Assembly: GCF_042649925.1 (NCBI RefSeq)
Contig: NZ_JBHSAF010000014.1
Span: forward strand, 372,001-436,000
DNA length: 64,000 nucleotides
Source: Pseudaeromonas sharmana
GTDB taxonomy: Bacteria; Pseudomonadota; Gammaproteobacteria; Enterobacterales; Aeromonadaceae
Direction of reading: 5' to 3'
The position numbers were made by a program, and so were the translations under genes. Positions 35,740-44,193 of the stretch are shown in pieces (position 1 is the stretch's first letter; each line of letters starts with the position of its first letter). The notes beneath the pieces are model-generated. The model was not told the origin of the DNA and searched no databases. It was given only the letters and a program-made list of their open reading frames with translations.

Positions 35740-37029
35740 TTACTTGGTGCTACCGCCACACTTGCCGGTTTTGACGTTGAAATTGCCGCAGGCAAGGGGC
35801 TTGCGCCAATCGGAGATCAGATCGCGCGAACCCGGCAGATAGTCGGACCACTCATCACCGACCACGGTGCCTTTGGTTTCGGAGACCACTTCGAACTGGC
35901 CATCGTCCTGGATTTCACCAATCAGTACCGGCTTGGTGATGTGATGGTTCGGCATCATGGTGGCGATGCCGCCGGTCAGGTTCGGAACACTGACGCCAAT
36001 CAGCGCATCCTGCACGGCGCCCGGCTCGGTCGTGCCGGCTTTCTCCACCGCCTGCACCCACATGTTGAAGCCGATGTAGGTCGCTTCCATCGGGTCGTTG
36101 GTCACGCGGGACTCCTTGCCGGTGAACTTGTGCCAGGTGTCGATGAATTGGCTGTTCTCATCGGACTCGACGCTCTGGAAGTAGTTCCAGGCGGCCAGGT
36201 GGCCCACCAGCGGCTTGGTATCGATACCGGAGAGTTCCTCTTCCCCCACGGAGAAGGCCACGACCGGGATATCCTTGGCCGAGATGCCCTGGTTGCCCAG
36301 CTCCTTGTAGAACGGCACGTTGGCATCGCCATTGATGGTCGACACCACGGCCGTCTTCTTGCCCGCTGAGCCGAACTTCTTCACGTCAGCGACAATGGAT
36401 TGCCAGTCGGAGTGACCAAATGGTGTGTAGTTGACCATGATGTCATCCGCCTTGACGCCCTTGGCCTTGAGGTAGGCTTCGAGGATCTTGTTGGTGGTGC
36501 GCGGGTAGACATAATCCGTGCCCAGCAGCGCCCAGCGCTGGACCCCTTGCGCCATCAGATAGTCCACGGCCGGAATGGCTTGCTGGTTTGGTGCCGCACC
36601 GGTGTAGAACACGTTCTTCGAAGACTCTTCACCCTCATACTGCACCGGGTAGAACAGGATGCTGTCGAGCTCTTCGACCACCGGCAGCACCGACTTGCGC
36701 GATACCGATGTCCAGCACCCAAAGATGGCCGCCACCTTGTCTTTTTGAATCAGCTCGCGGGCCTTCTCGGCAAACAGCGGCCAGTTGGAGGCCGGATCCA
36801 CCACCACAGGCTCAAGCTTCTTGCCCAGCACCCCACCCTTTTTGTTCTGCTCGTCGATCAACATCAACATGGTGTCTTTGAGCGTGGTCTCGGAGATGGC
36901 CATGGTGCCGGACAGCGAGTGCAGGACCCCGATCTTGATGGTGCCATCAGCGGCCATGACACCGGCTGAAGCCATGGCCAATGCCAGCAGCGACAGACGG
37001 GAAGCGTGAACCAATGTTTTGTTTTTCAT
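35740..37029 (-). CDS. urtA: Urea-binding protein of the ABC transporter UrtA
   Basis: Periplasmic type I binding protein of 429 aa. A Sec signal peptide is seen (cut near AGVMA-ADGT, about residue 26). The mature part carries the UrtA-specific KIGVLHSLSGTMAISE, FGCWTSVSRKSVLPVVEE and LFYPVQYEGEESS segments, which distinguish it from amino acid binders. AAGGAG stands ahead of ATG 37029. A terminator-like hairpin lies between gntR and this gene, so its expression may be set separately from the enzymes upstream. Confidence 0.96.
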   Translation of the reverse strand: MKNKTLVHASRLSLLALAMASAGVMAADGTIKIGVLHSLSGTMAISETTLKDTMLMLIDEQNKKGGVLGKKLEPVVVDPASNWPLFAEKARELIQKDKVAAIFGCWTSVSRKSVLPVVEELDSILFYPVQYEGEESSKNVFYTGAAPNQQAIPAVDYLMAQGVQRWALLGTDYVYPRTTNKILEAYLKAKGVKADDIMVNYTPFGHSDWQSIVADVKKFGSAGKKTAVVSTINGDANVPFYKELGNQGISAKDIPVVAFSVGEEELSGIDTKPLVGHLAAWNYFQSVESDENSQFIDTWHKFTGKESRVTNDPMEATYIGFNMWVQAVEKAGTTEPGAVQDALIGVSVPNLTGGIATMMPNHHITKPVLIGEIQDDGQFEVVSETKGTVVGDEWSDYLPGSRDLISDWRKPLACGNFNVKTGKCGGSTK

Positions 37030-37046
37030 GAAACTTCTCCTTGTTT

Positions 37047-37097
37047 AAAAAACCCACCCAGTGCGGGTCATCTTGCCCGGTGGACTGAACCCACCGG
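37047..37097 (-). promoter_or_regulatory. Attenuator-like leader between gntR and urtA
   Basis: On the minus-strand RNA a 7-bp hairpin CCGGUGG/CCACCGG (37077-37097) is followed by ACCCGC-ACUGG-GUGGGU with a six-U tail (37047-37068). That is a compact intrinsic terminator placed just ahead of the urtA ribosome site. It may cut read-through from uca-gntR or work as an attenuator. Competing pairing between the two stems is possible (both contain GGUGGG). Confidence 0.5.
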
Positions 37098-37126
37098 AGG
37101 GTGACGCGAGTTTGTAAAGCACTGAC

Positions 37127-37873
37127 TCATACTTCTTGTGGAGTACCCTGCCGCAACCGTGACCGTTCCCGGGCCACATGCAGCTTATGCAGGGTGATTT
37201 TGCGTACCTCGGCCTTGCTGGCCTCGATATGCGATTTGAGCAGCCGCAGTGCCTCCTCGCTGCGACGCTTGAGCACGGCGCCAAGAATGGCGCCATGCTC
37301 GGCATAGGTGGCCGATATCCGCATCTCCTGCGTAAAATCGAGCCGCCGTATGATGCGAATGCGTTCACTGACCGCCTGGTGCATGGCGGCCATCTCCAGG
37401 TTGCCGGTTGCCGCCACCAGCAAACAGTGAAAACGCTCATCCAGCCGCGACACCTCATCACCATTGATCAGGCGTTGCGCCTCGGGTACCAGCCAGGTGG
37501 CCTTCAACTCCTCCAGTTCATCGCCCTGCTGCAGTCCGTCACACAGGCGACGCACGGCGGCCTCCTCCAGCACGATGCGCACGTCGTACAGATCCTCGAA
37601 GGTCTTGAAGTCGAAGGGCCTGACCTGCCAGCCGCTGCGAAAGTAGACTTCGACATAGCCCTCTTGCTGCAACCGGTACAGGGCATCACGCACCGGAGTG
37701 CGGCTGGCTGACATCTGCGCCGCCACATCGCTTTCGCTGAAGCGATCGCCGGGCAACAGCGCAAAGTTGAAGATCTGCTCCTTGAGAGCGGCATAGATAC
37801 GATCCGCCATATTCACCGGTCTGGGCTTGGGCTCACCCAGTGCGCGCCGTCCGCTTGGTAGCTGCTCGGTCAT
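37127..37873 (-). CDS. GntR/FCD-family transcriptional regulator of the urea operon
   Basis: DNA-binding regulator of 248 aa. The N-terminal winged helix-turn-helix shows IYAALKEQIFNFALLPGDRFSESDVA, then SRTPVRDALYRLQQEGYVE. It is followed by an all-helical FCD ligand domain with metal-ligand-type residues (DVRIVLEEAAVRRL, LDERFHCLLVAATGN). It lies inside the urea operon, 9 bp after uca with GGAG before ATG 37873. It most likely senses urea or a downstream metabolite and binds the TTGTATACAA-type palindrome before atzF. That assignment is inferred from context. Confidence 0.88.
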   Translation of the reverse strand: MTEQLPSGRRALGEPKPRPVNMADRIYAALKEQIFNFALLPGDRFSESDVAAQMSASRTPVRDALYRLQQEGYVEVYFRSGWQVRPFDFKTFEDLYDVRIVLEEAAVRRLCDGLQQGDELEELKATWLVPEAQRLINGDEVSRLDERFHCLLVAATGNLEMAAMHQAVSERIRIIRRLDFTQEMRISATYAEHGAILGAVLKRRSEEALRLLKSHIEASKAEVRKITLHKLHVARERSRLRQGTPQEV

Positions 37874-37882
37874 GACGGCTCC

Positions 37883-40800
37883 TCACTGCACCGTGACGGC
37901 GGCAGGATCCAGATACAACAGCGCATCCCCGGCCTGCACCGGACGCCCGGGCTTGCAACGCACATGACTGACCACCCCATCGATCGCGGCATGTACTGCA
38001 AACTCCATCTTCATCGCCTCGACGATCAGCAAGGGTTCGCCGGCCTGGACGGACTGTCCCTCTGCCACCAGCAATTTCCAGATATTGCCGCTAATTTCGG
38101 CTTCGACCGGCTGCAGGTGTGCCGCCACGTCCGCTGGCTCGGGGGCCTGCTCCTGCAGTGCTGCAACGGTGGCCTCCTCGTTTTGCCAACGGGCGACCTC
38201 GGCACTAAACGCCTGTTGCTGGCGCGCTTTGAAATCGGCAATGCTCTGCGCCTCATCCAGCAAGAACTGCTCGTAGGCCGCCAGGGAGAAAATCTCCTCT
38301 TCGATGCGGATCCGGGCGCGACCTTCACGGAACTCCTCGCGAAGCACCTCCAGCTCAGCCTCACTCACCGGGTAGAACTTCACCTGGTCAAAGAAGCGCA
38401 ACAGCCAGGGTTCGCCGGCCGCAAACTGGTTGTTCTTCAAAAACTTGTTCCAGATGGGCAGCGTACGGCCTACCAACTGGTAGCCGCCAGGCGAGTCCAT
38501 GCCATAGATGCACATGTAGACCCCACCGATGCCGACAGTGCCCTCTGCGGTATAAGTGCGCGCCGGGTTGTATTTCGATGTCAGCAAGCGATGACGCGGG
38601 TCGACCGGGACCGCGCACGGCGCCCCCAGATAGACATCCCCCAGCCCCAGCACCATATAGCGGGCATCAAACAGAATGTCCCGTACCTGTTCCCGGCTCT
38701 CCAGGCCATTGATGCGCTGGATGAAATCGACGTTGTTCGGTAACCAGGGGGCGGTATCACGCACCGATTGCCGGTAGCGCGCGACCGCGTCCAGCGTGGC
38801 CGAGTCTTCAAACGCCATCGGCAGGTACACCACGCGGCTAGGCACCTGCATCTGGCTGACCGGCGGCAGTCGTGACTCGCGCCCCAACAGTGCGGCGATC
38901 AGCTCGCGCTGGTGGATCTGCCGGCTGTCATAGCGGATCTGCAGCGAGCGGACACCCGGCGCCAGCTCGGCAATCCCGGGAATGGGCTCCGCCTGAAGGG
39001 AGGCCATCAGGGCATGGATGCGCATGCGCAACCGCAGATCGAGTACGTTGTCACCATATTCGAGCAGGATGTACTTATCCCCGGCCTGGCGGTAGGCCAC
39101 CGACGGCCGGTCACCCTGTGCCGGCAAGCTGGCGAGTACGCAGGCGGAGACGGTCGTGTTCGGCATCAAATCGGGCGCGACATGACTCGGCAGGCCGGGC
39201 GCCACCAGATGACTGATGGCATGATCCCAGGCCTGTTCGCACGCCAGCGCCTCGTCAAAGCCTAACGCGCGAAAACGGATGCGATCGCCAGGCTTGACCT
39301 GGCCCACCTTCCATAGCTCGGCCTTGGCAATGGTGACCGGACAGACAAAGCCACCCAGGCTGGGACCATCATGGGTCAGGATCACCGGCATATCGCCCGT
39401 GAAGTTGATGCTGCCGATGGCATACTCACAATCATGAATGTTGGAGGGGTGCAAACCGGCTTCGCCGCCGTCAGTGCGCGTCCAGCTCGGCTTGGGCCCG
39501 ACCAGACGCACCCCCAGACGATTGGAGTTGTAATGCACCTCCCAGTCGGTCGCGAAGAAGGCATCAATCGACGCGGAGGTAAAGAAATCCGGGGCCCCGT
39601 GCGGTCCGTAAAGCACACCGATCTCCCACAGATGACTGCCGGCTCCCGCCTCGGGGAAGCAACCATAGCCCGGTTCGAGCAAGGCAGGCAGTTCAGCGAA
39701 GCAGGCCTCATGCTGCCACATCTGCCCTAAGGGCAGCACATCGCCACCGCGCAACGGGCGGCCGGCATGGCCACCGAACTGTCCCAAGGCAAACGTGGCC
39801 CGACTGCCCAGGTAAACGGGCAGATCCAAGCCACCGCGGATGGCCAGATAGCAACGACACCCGCGGACCACCTTGCCAATGACCAATTGCTGCCCCGCCG
39901 CAACTGACACAGCACTGTGCATCGGCACAGGCTCGCCATCCAGCGTTGCGAGCACCTCGCCGCCACACAGCGCAATGACACTGTCGGCATGAAAACGCAG
40001 ACTGGGGCCCTGAATCGTGCACTCCAGACCCGCCGCCGCTTCGGCGTTGCCGACCAGACGGTTGGCCAGACGAAACGATCGGTCATCCATTGGTCCCGAC
40101 GGCGGGACGCCAATGTCCCAATAGCCGACACGGCCCGGGTAATCCTGCACCGTGGTATAGGTCCCTGGTGTCACGACCTCGAGGGCACGAGGCGCATAGT
40201 CGAGTGCTGCCAGCGCCTGAGTGGCAACGTCACCGAGGGCGAACCGCTCCCAACCCGCGATTTGCCGCAGGTAGTCCAGATTGGTGGCGATGCCGGCGAG
40301 TCGGGTCTCGGCCAGTGCCGCTTGCAATCGGGCAATGGCACTTTGCCGATCCGGTCCCCAGACGATCAACTTGGCGAGCATGGGATCATAGTGCGGTGAA
40401 ACGTCACTGCCCTGTTCGATCCAGCTATCGACGCGTAGCCAGTCGTTCTGCAGCGGGAAGCTGACTTCGGTCAGCGTCCCCGGCGAGGGCTGGAACTGCT
40501 TGAGCGGGTCCTCAGCATAGAGACGCACCTCGATGGCCGCGCCGTTAGGCTCTGGCAGCAGATCTAATACCGGCGGGACCCCGGCCGCAATTTGCAGCAT
40601 CCAGGCCACCAGATCGACACCAGTCACCCGCTCGGTGATGGGGTGCTCGACCTGGAGTCGGGTATTCACCTCCAGAAAATAGAACTCATCACGCGCACCG
40701 TCATAGATGAATTCCACGGTACCGACCGATTGATAGCCGACCGATTCACCGAGACTGACCGCCGCCTGTAACATGGCCGCGCGAGTGGCCGCCGGCAAAC

Positions 40801-41533
40801 CGGGGGCTGGCGTCTCCTCGACCACTTTCTGGTTCCGGCGTTGCAAGGAGCAATCGCGCTCGCCGAGTGCCACAACCTTCCCCGCCCCGTCGCCGACTAT
40901 CTGCACCTCGACGTGACGGGCGGCTTCGACATAACGTTCGATGAACAAGCCGGCATCGTTGAAGAACTGCTCGCCCAGCCGCTTGACGCTGGCAAATGCC
41001 GCTGCCAGTTCCTCATCATCATTGCAGCGGGTCATGCCGATGCCACCGCCGCCGGCAGTGCTCTTGAGCATCAGCGGATAACCAATCCGCGCCGCCTCGG
41101 CTAACGCATGCTCCACCGAGTCAAGCAGCCCGGAGCCGGGGGTCAGGGGCACCCCCGCCTGCTGAGCCAGCGCCCGCGCCTCGTGCTTAAGTCCAAACTG
41201 ACGCAGTTGCTGTGGCGTCGGGCCCACAAACACGATACCCGCCTCAGCGCACTGCGTTGCAAATGCCGCATTTTCCGAGAGAAAGCCATAACCCGGGATG
41301 ATGGCTTCAGCACCGGTTTGCCGGGCAGCCGCCAGGATTTTGTCGGCACGCAGGTAGCTATCGGCAGGGCTATCGCCGCCGAGGGCAATCGCCTCATCCG
41401 CCAGGCGCACCGCCAGACTATGCCGGTCGGCATCCGAGTAAACGACGACGCTGGCAATTCCCATCTCGCGCAGCGTGCGCAGGATGCGGACGGCAATCTC
41501 GCCGCGATTGGCAATCAGGACTTTAGAGAACAT
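37883..41533 (-). CDS. uca: Urea carboxylase, biotin-dependent
   Basis: Carboxylates urea to allophanate with ATP and bicarbonate, the first half of urea amidolyase. It is 1216 aa. The biotin carboxylase domain occupies about 1-450 (FSKVLIANRGEIAVRIL, STAGGGGIGM, EVNTRLQVEHPITE). KipA/KipI-type carboxyltransferase halves lie at about 460-780 (TTVQDYPGRVGYWDIGVPPS) and 790-1010. The biotin carrier domain is at the end, with EAMKMEF and biotinylated Lys1175. ATG 41533 has AAGGA ahead. An ATG at 41551 overlapping the atzF stop is an alternative. Guanidine carboxylases are close relatives, but the urtABCDE genes in the same operon favour urea. Confidence 0.93.
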   Translation of the reverse strand: MFSKVLIANRGEIAVRILRTLREMGIASVVVYSDADRHSLAVRLADEAIALGGDSPADSYLRADKILAAARQTGAEAIIPGYGFLSENAAFATQCAEAGIVFVGPTPQQLRQFGLKHEARALAQQAGVPLTPGSGLLDSVEHALAEAARIGYPLMLKSTAGGGGIGMTRCNDDEELAAAFASVKRLGEQFFNDAGLFIERYVEAARHVEVQIVGDGAGKVVALGERDCSLQRRNQKVVEETPAPGLPAATRAAMLQAAVSLGESVGYQSVGTVEFIYDGARDEFYFLEVNTRLQVEHPITERVTGVDLVAWMLQIAAGVPPVLDLLPEPNGAAIEVRLYAEDPLKQFQPSPGTLTEVSFPLQNDWLRVDSWIEQGSDVSPHYDPMLAKLIVWGPDRQSAIARLQAALAETRLAGIATNLDYLRQIAGWERFALGDVATQALAALDYAPRALEVVTPGTYTTVQDYPGRVGYWDIGVPPSGPMDDRSFRLANRLVGNAEAAAGLECTIQGPSLRFHADSVIALCGGEVLATLDGEPVPMHSAVSVAAGQQLVIGKVVRGCRCYLAIRGGLDLPVYLGSRATFALGQFGGHAGRPLRGGDVLPLGQMWQHEACFAELPALLEPGYGCFPEAGAGSHLWEIGVLYGPHGAPDFFTSASIDAFFATDWEVHYNSNRLGVRLVGPKPSWTRTDGGEAGLHPSNIHDCEYAIGSINFTGDMPVILTHDGPSLGGFVCPVTIAKAELWKVGQVKPGDRIRFRALGFDEALACEQAWDHAISHLVAPGLPSHVAPDLMPNTTVSACVLASLPAQGDRPSVAYRQAGDKYILLEYGDNVLDLRLRMRIHALMASLQAEPIPGIAELAPGVRSLQIRYDSRQIHQRELIAALLGRESRLPPVSQMQVPSRVVYLPMAFEDSATLDAVARYRQSVRDTAPWLPNNVDFIQRINGLESREQVRDILFDARYMVLGLGDVYLGAPCAVPVDPRHRLLTSKYNPARTYTAEGTVGIGGVYMCIYGMDSPGGYQLVGRTLPIWNKFLKNNQFAAGEPWLLRFFDQVKFYPVSEAELEVLREEFREGRARIRIEEEIFSLAAYEQFLLDEAQSIADFKARQQQAFSAEVARWQNEEATVAALQEQAPEPADVAAHLQPVEAEISGNIWKLLVAEGQSVQAGEPLLIVEAMKMEFAVHAAIDGVVSHVRCKPGRPVQAGDALLYLDPAAVTVQ

Positions 41534-41550
41534 GGTGACTTCCTTTTCCA

Positions 41551-43368
41551 TTAACGGGGGCTCCGGCTTTGCAGGTAACTGCGCCAGCCGCCAAATGAGG
41601 TGATCTCGAGCGCGCCATCCAGTGCCGCTGGCTCACAGATGAATCCTTTAACCTGTCGGCCATCGGCCAACTGCACAGTGCCAAGCCCCAGCCGCGTCGG
41701 GATCCCGGCCAGAAAATCGGCCCACGCCCCTTTGGGCAGGGCCCAGAGTTCCAGCTCTATCGCTGCGCCGCTGTCGCTGGCGACCAATGCCGGCTTCGGC
41801 GGTGTGCTGTTTGCGATCGCGAACAACCGGTAGTGATCCGCGCTACGGGTACGCTCAAGCAGCACGGCACCACGACTGGTCAATTCATGATTAAGTGGCA
41901 TGCCGCTCAGGTGGGCGCCGACAACTGCAATCGGCATGCTGTCAGTCGGGCAAGCCGAAATAGCAGCGGCCGCCGCGGGAAGGGACTGGCCTGTGGCGCC
42001 CAAGGTGAGCCCTGCCCTGGCCAGCGACTGTTGCCACTGCTCACCAAATTCCGCCATCGCCACTTCGTGCCAGGCCGGCGCGATCAGGGTAATGCCGGCG
42101 GGTAAACCGTCACGCCTCAGGCCGCCAGGTAATGCCAGGGCGGCGCAATCGGCAAGGTTGACGAAATTGGTGTAAGTTCCAAGCCAGCTATTAACCTCGA
42201 CCGGTTGCGCTGCGACCTGCGCCTGGGTGGGCAACAAGGGGGCGGTCGGTACCAATAACGCATCGAAGGTATTGAAGGTCGCCAGGATTTGCCGCTGCAA
42301 CGCCATACGCTGATATTCGGCGCGGTAGGCATCGGTCGCCGCCAGGCCGACCGCTCCGGAGACGATGCTGGCCACTGTGGGGTCCATTTGGTTGCCATGC
42401 TCGGCGAGGAAGGTTTCCAGCACCACATGGCGTTCGGCAATCCAGGGGCCTTCATAGAGCAGCCGCGCCAGCGCAAACATGGGTTCGAAGTCGATTTCGG
42501 TCAACTCGGCTCCGGCGTCTTTAAGCTGCTGACAGGCCCGTTCAAACGCCTCGCACTGGGCGTCATCGCCAAACCAGGGACGGTTTGCCGGTACCGCCAG
42601 GCGAGGACGAGGGCCCCATGTCGTGCGTGGCAATGGGCGAGGTGCGGCGCGTGAGTATGCATCCTGGGCATCGAAAGCCGTCATGATTTGCGCCAGCAGG
42701 CGAGTATCGGCAACCGTCAATGCAAAGATCGAAACGCAATCCAGAGAACGACAGGCTGGCACCACACCCCGGGTGCTGAACGCGCCACGAGTCGGTTTCC
42801 AGCCCACCAGGTTGTTAAAACCGGCAGGTACCCGACCGGAACCTGCGGTATCGGTTCCCAGCGCGAAAGGCACGCATCCCCGCGCCACCACAGACGCGGA
42901 TCCGGAACTGGATCCGCCACTGATATAGTCCGCATCGAAGCTGTTCGCGACCGCGCCATAGGGAGAGCGCGTCCCAACCAGGCCTGTGGCAAACTGATCA
43001 AGGTTGGTCTTGCCTAGCACGACAGCGCCCGCGGCCTTGAGACGCGCCACCACTTCGGCATCCATCTCGGCCACATAGGCAAACGCAGGACAGGCTGCCG
43101 TCGTAGCCAACCCGGCCACATCGATGTTGTCCTTGACAGCGAACGGGATGCCATACAGGGGTAATTGCGACAGGTCCTGCTTAACCTCGGCCAGGCGTTG
43201 CTGCAATGCGCCCAGCTGTTGCTCCAGTTGATCCGCATCGATCACGGTGATCCAGGCATTATCTGTCGTTGACACGGCCGCCAGCAGCGGTCGCAGCAAG
43301 TCGGCCGCCTGAGCATGATGCTCCCGATAGGCCTGTTGCCATTGTTGAATCGTCCATCCGCGCGTCAT
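41551..43368 (-). CDS. atzF: Allophanate hydrolase
   Basis: Splits allophanate into ammonia and CO2, the second half of urea amidolyase. The 605-aa protein has an amidase-signature domain with the Ser-cis-Ser-Lys triad: Lys79 in FAVKDNID, the GGSSSGS motif at 151-157 and Ser177 in DTAGSGRVPA. A C-terminal domain of about 150 residues (from PIAVVGAHLSGMPLN to ITSFGGWRSYLQS) is the AtzF-specific part. The start is ATG 43368, or 43371, just after GGTGGAG. The track-length frame to 43404 runs into the operator and is rejected. It is the first gene of the operon. Confidence 0.94.
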   Translation of the reverse strand: MTRGWTIQQWQQAYREHHAQAADLLRPLLAAVSTTDNAWITVIDADQLEQQLGALQQRLAEVKQDLSQLPLYGIPFAVKDNIDVAGLATTAACPAFAYVAEMDAEVVARLKAAGAVVLGKTNLDQFATGLVGTRSPYGAVANSFDADYISGGSSSGSASVVARGCVPFALGTDTAGSGRVPAGFNNLVGWKPTRGAFSTRGVVPACRSLDCVSIFALTVADTRLLAQIMTAFDAQDAYSRAAPRPLPRTTWGPRPRLAVPANRPWFGDDAQCEAFERACQQLKDAGAELTEIDFEPMFALARLLYEGPWIAERHVVLETFLAEHGNQMDPTVASIVSGAVGLAATDAYRAEYQRMALQRQILATFNTFDALLVPTAPLLPTQAQVAAQPVEVNSWLGTYTNFVNLADCAALALPGGLRRDGLPAGITLIAPAWHEVAMAEFGEQWQQSLARAGLTLGATGQSLPAAAAAISACPTDSMPIAVVGAHLSGMPLNHELTSRGAVLLERTRSADHYRLFAIANSTPPKPALVASDSGAAIELELWALPKGAWADFLAGIPTRLGLGTVQLADGRQVKGFICEPAALDGALEITSFGGWRSYLQSRSPR

Positions 43369-43393
43369 CATGTTGCTCCACCTAGCACTCCAG

Positions 43394-43418
43394 CTTGTAT
43401 ACAAGTTTGTATTACAAG
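43394..43418 (-). promoter_or_regulatory. Tandem operator palindromes before the urea operon
   Basis: A perfect 12-bp palindrome CTTGTATACAAG (43394-43405) is followed by an imperfect copy TTGTATTACAAG (43407-43418) about one helical turn away. This TTGTAnACAA pattern is typical of GntR/FCD operators, and the operon encodes such a regulator. It sits 25-50 bp before the start codon, over the expected transcription start, which fits repression. Confidence 0.65.
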
Positions 43419-43428
43419 CGGCATGCCA
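43413..43428 (-). promoter_or_regulatory. Sigma-54-like promoter of the urea operon
   Basis: On the minus strand, TGGCATGCCGCTTGTA has GG and the -12 dinucleotide ten bases apart, but the -12 is GT instead of GC. Nitrogen genes often use sigma-54, and the position (start site near 43402) is sensible. The -12 mismatch keeps this tentative. Confidence 0.35.
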
Positions 43429-43662
43429 AAGCGGAGACCAAAGGCGTGATGTTTAATTATTTTCTTTTAATTCAATATATTAAAAGCATTCTTTGTGCTT
43501 TTGGGGGGGCAGTTTCCGCAATGGCGAGCTAAATATCGCCGCACCGAACTGCAGCAACATGAGTCCATCTGGTGCGCAGTTACAGGGATAAGCGGGACAA
43601 TGCACCGACACAGAGCGAGCGATGAGGCCTGATAGCACCGCAAGCAGTCTATTTCTAGCCGT
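43429..43662. other. Intergenic region with no gene seen
   Basis: AT-rich near 43450-43495, where an activator site or a sigma-70 promoter could lie, then GC-average sequence with a G-run (43503-43509). I looked for ykkC-type guanidine riboswitch structure ahead of the urea operon and did not see it. Confidence 0.4.
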
Positions 43663-43688
43663 AAAAAAGCCGGTCCTGGGGCCGGCTT
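43663..43688 (-). terminator. Intrinsic terminator of the ycgL-mltB-ycgN operon
   Basis: Minus-strand stem AAGCCGG / CCGGCTT (43682-43688 and 43667-43673) followed by a run of six T. Confidence 0.8.
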
Positions 43689-43752
43689 AACGTTATCTGT
43701 ACTGGACAGGTTCGAGAGGATATAGCGCTATGCCAGGCCCTGGCCTATGACT

Positions 43753-44193
43753 TCAGAAGCCCAGCGGCCAAGTGACAATATGTTCCTCCCACTCCCCGGC
43801 ATGGCGTTCATGAATGACCTTGTTGCGGATTGACTGGCCGGCAGCATGCATCGCTGAGCGGCTTCCTGTCAGCAACGGATGCCATTCCGGCAACGGATCG
43901 CCTTCGGCCAGACGTCGATAAGCACAGGTGATGGGTAACCAGTGAAACTCGGCTATTTTGTCGAGAGTCAATTGCAAACAATCCGGCATCAGGCGAAAGC
44001 GGTTCTCATAGTTGCCACATTGACAGCTTTTCAAATTCAGCAGATCACAGGCCACATTCGTGAAAACCACCTCACCACTCTCTTCATCTTCGAGCTTGAC
44101 CAGGCAGCACTTACCACAACCGTCGCACAGCGATTCCCATTCGGCGGCGGACATCTCATCCAGGCGTTTGTGTTCCCAAAAATGCGCCGACAT
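43753..44193 (-). CDS. ycgN: YcgN family cysteine-cluster protein
   Basis: Conserved protein of 146 aa in the zinc/iron-chelating CxxCxxxCC family. The signature LCDGCGKCCLVKLED at about 22-36 and a second cluster LKSCQCGNY are visible. The function is not established. ATG 44193 overlaps the mltB stop by one base (TGATG). The longer in-frame extension to 44262 lies within mltB and is not used. It sits beside minCDE, as in enterobacteria. Confidence 0.92.
   Translation of the reverse strand: MSAHFWEHKRLDEMSAAEWESLCDGCGKCCLVKLEDEESGEVVFTNVACDLLNLKSCQCGNYENRFRLMPDCLQLTLDKIAEFHWLPITCAYRRLAEGDPLPEWHPLLTGSRSAMHAAGQSIRNKVIHERHAGEWEEHIVTWPLGF

Noticed and set aside
35557..36369. 270-aa plus-strand frame opposite urtA/urtB
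   Set aside because: Runs antisense across two sound genes and the hairpin spacer.
43369..43752. Guanidine (ykkC-type) riboswitch before the urea genes
   Set aside because: Expected because related carboxylases use guanidine, but the conserved ykkC or mini-ykkC elements were not found.
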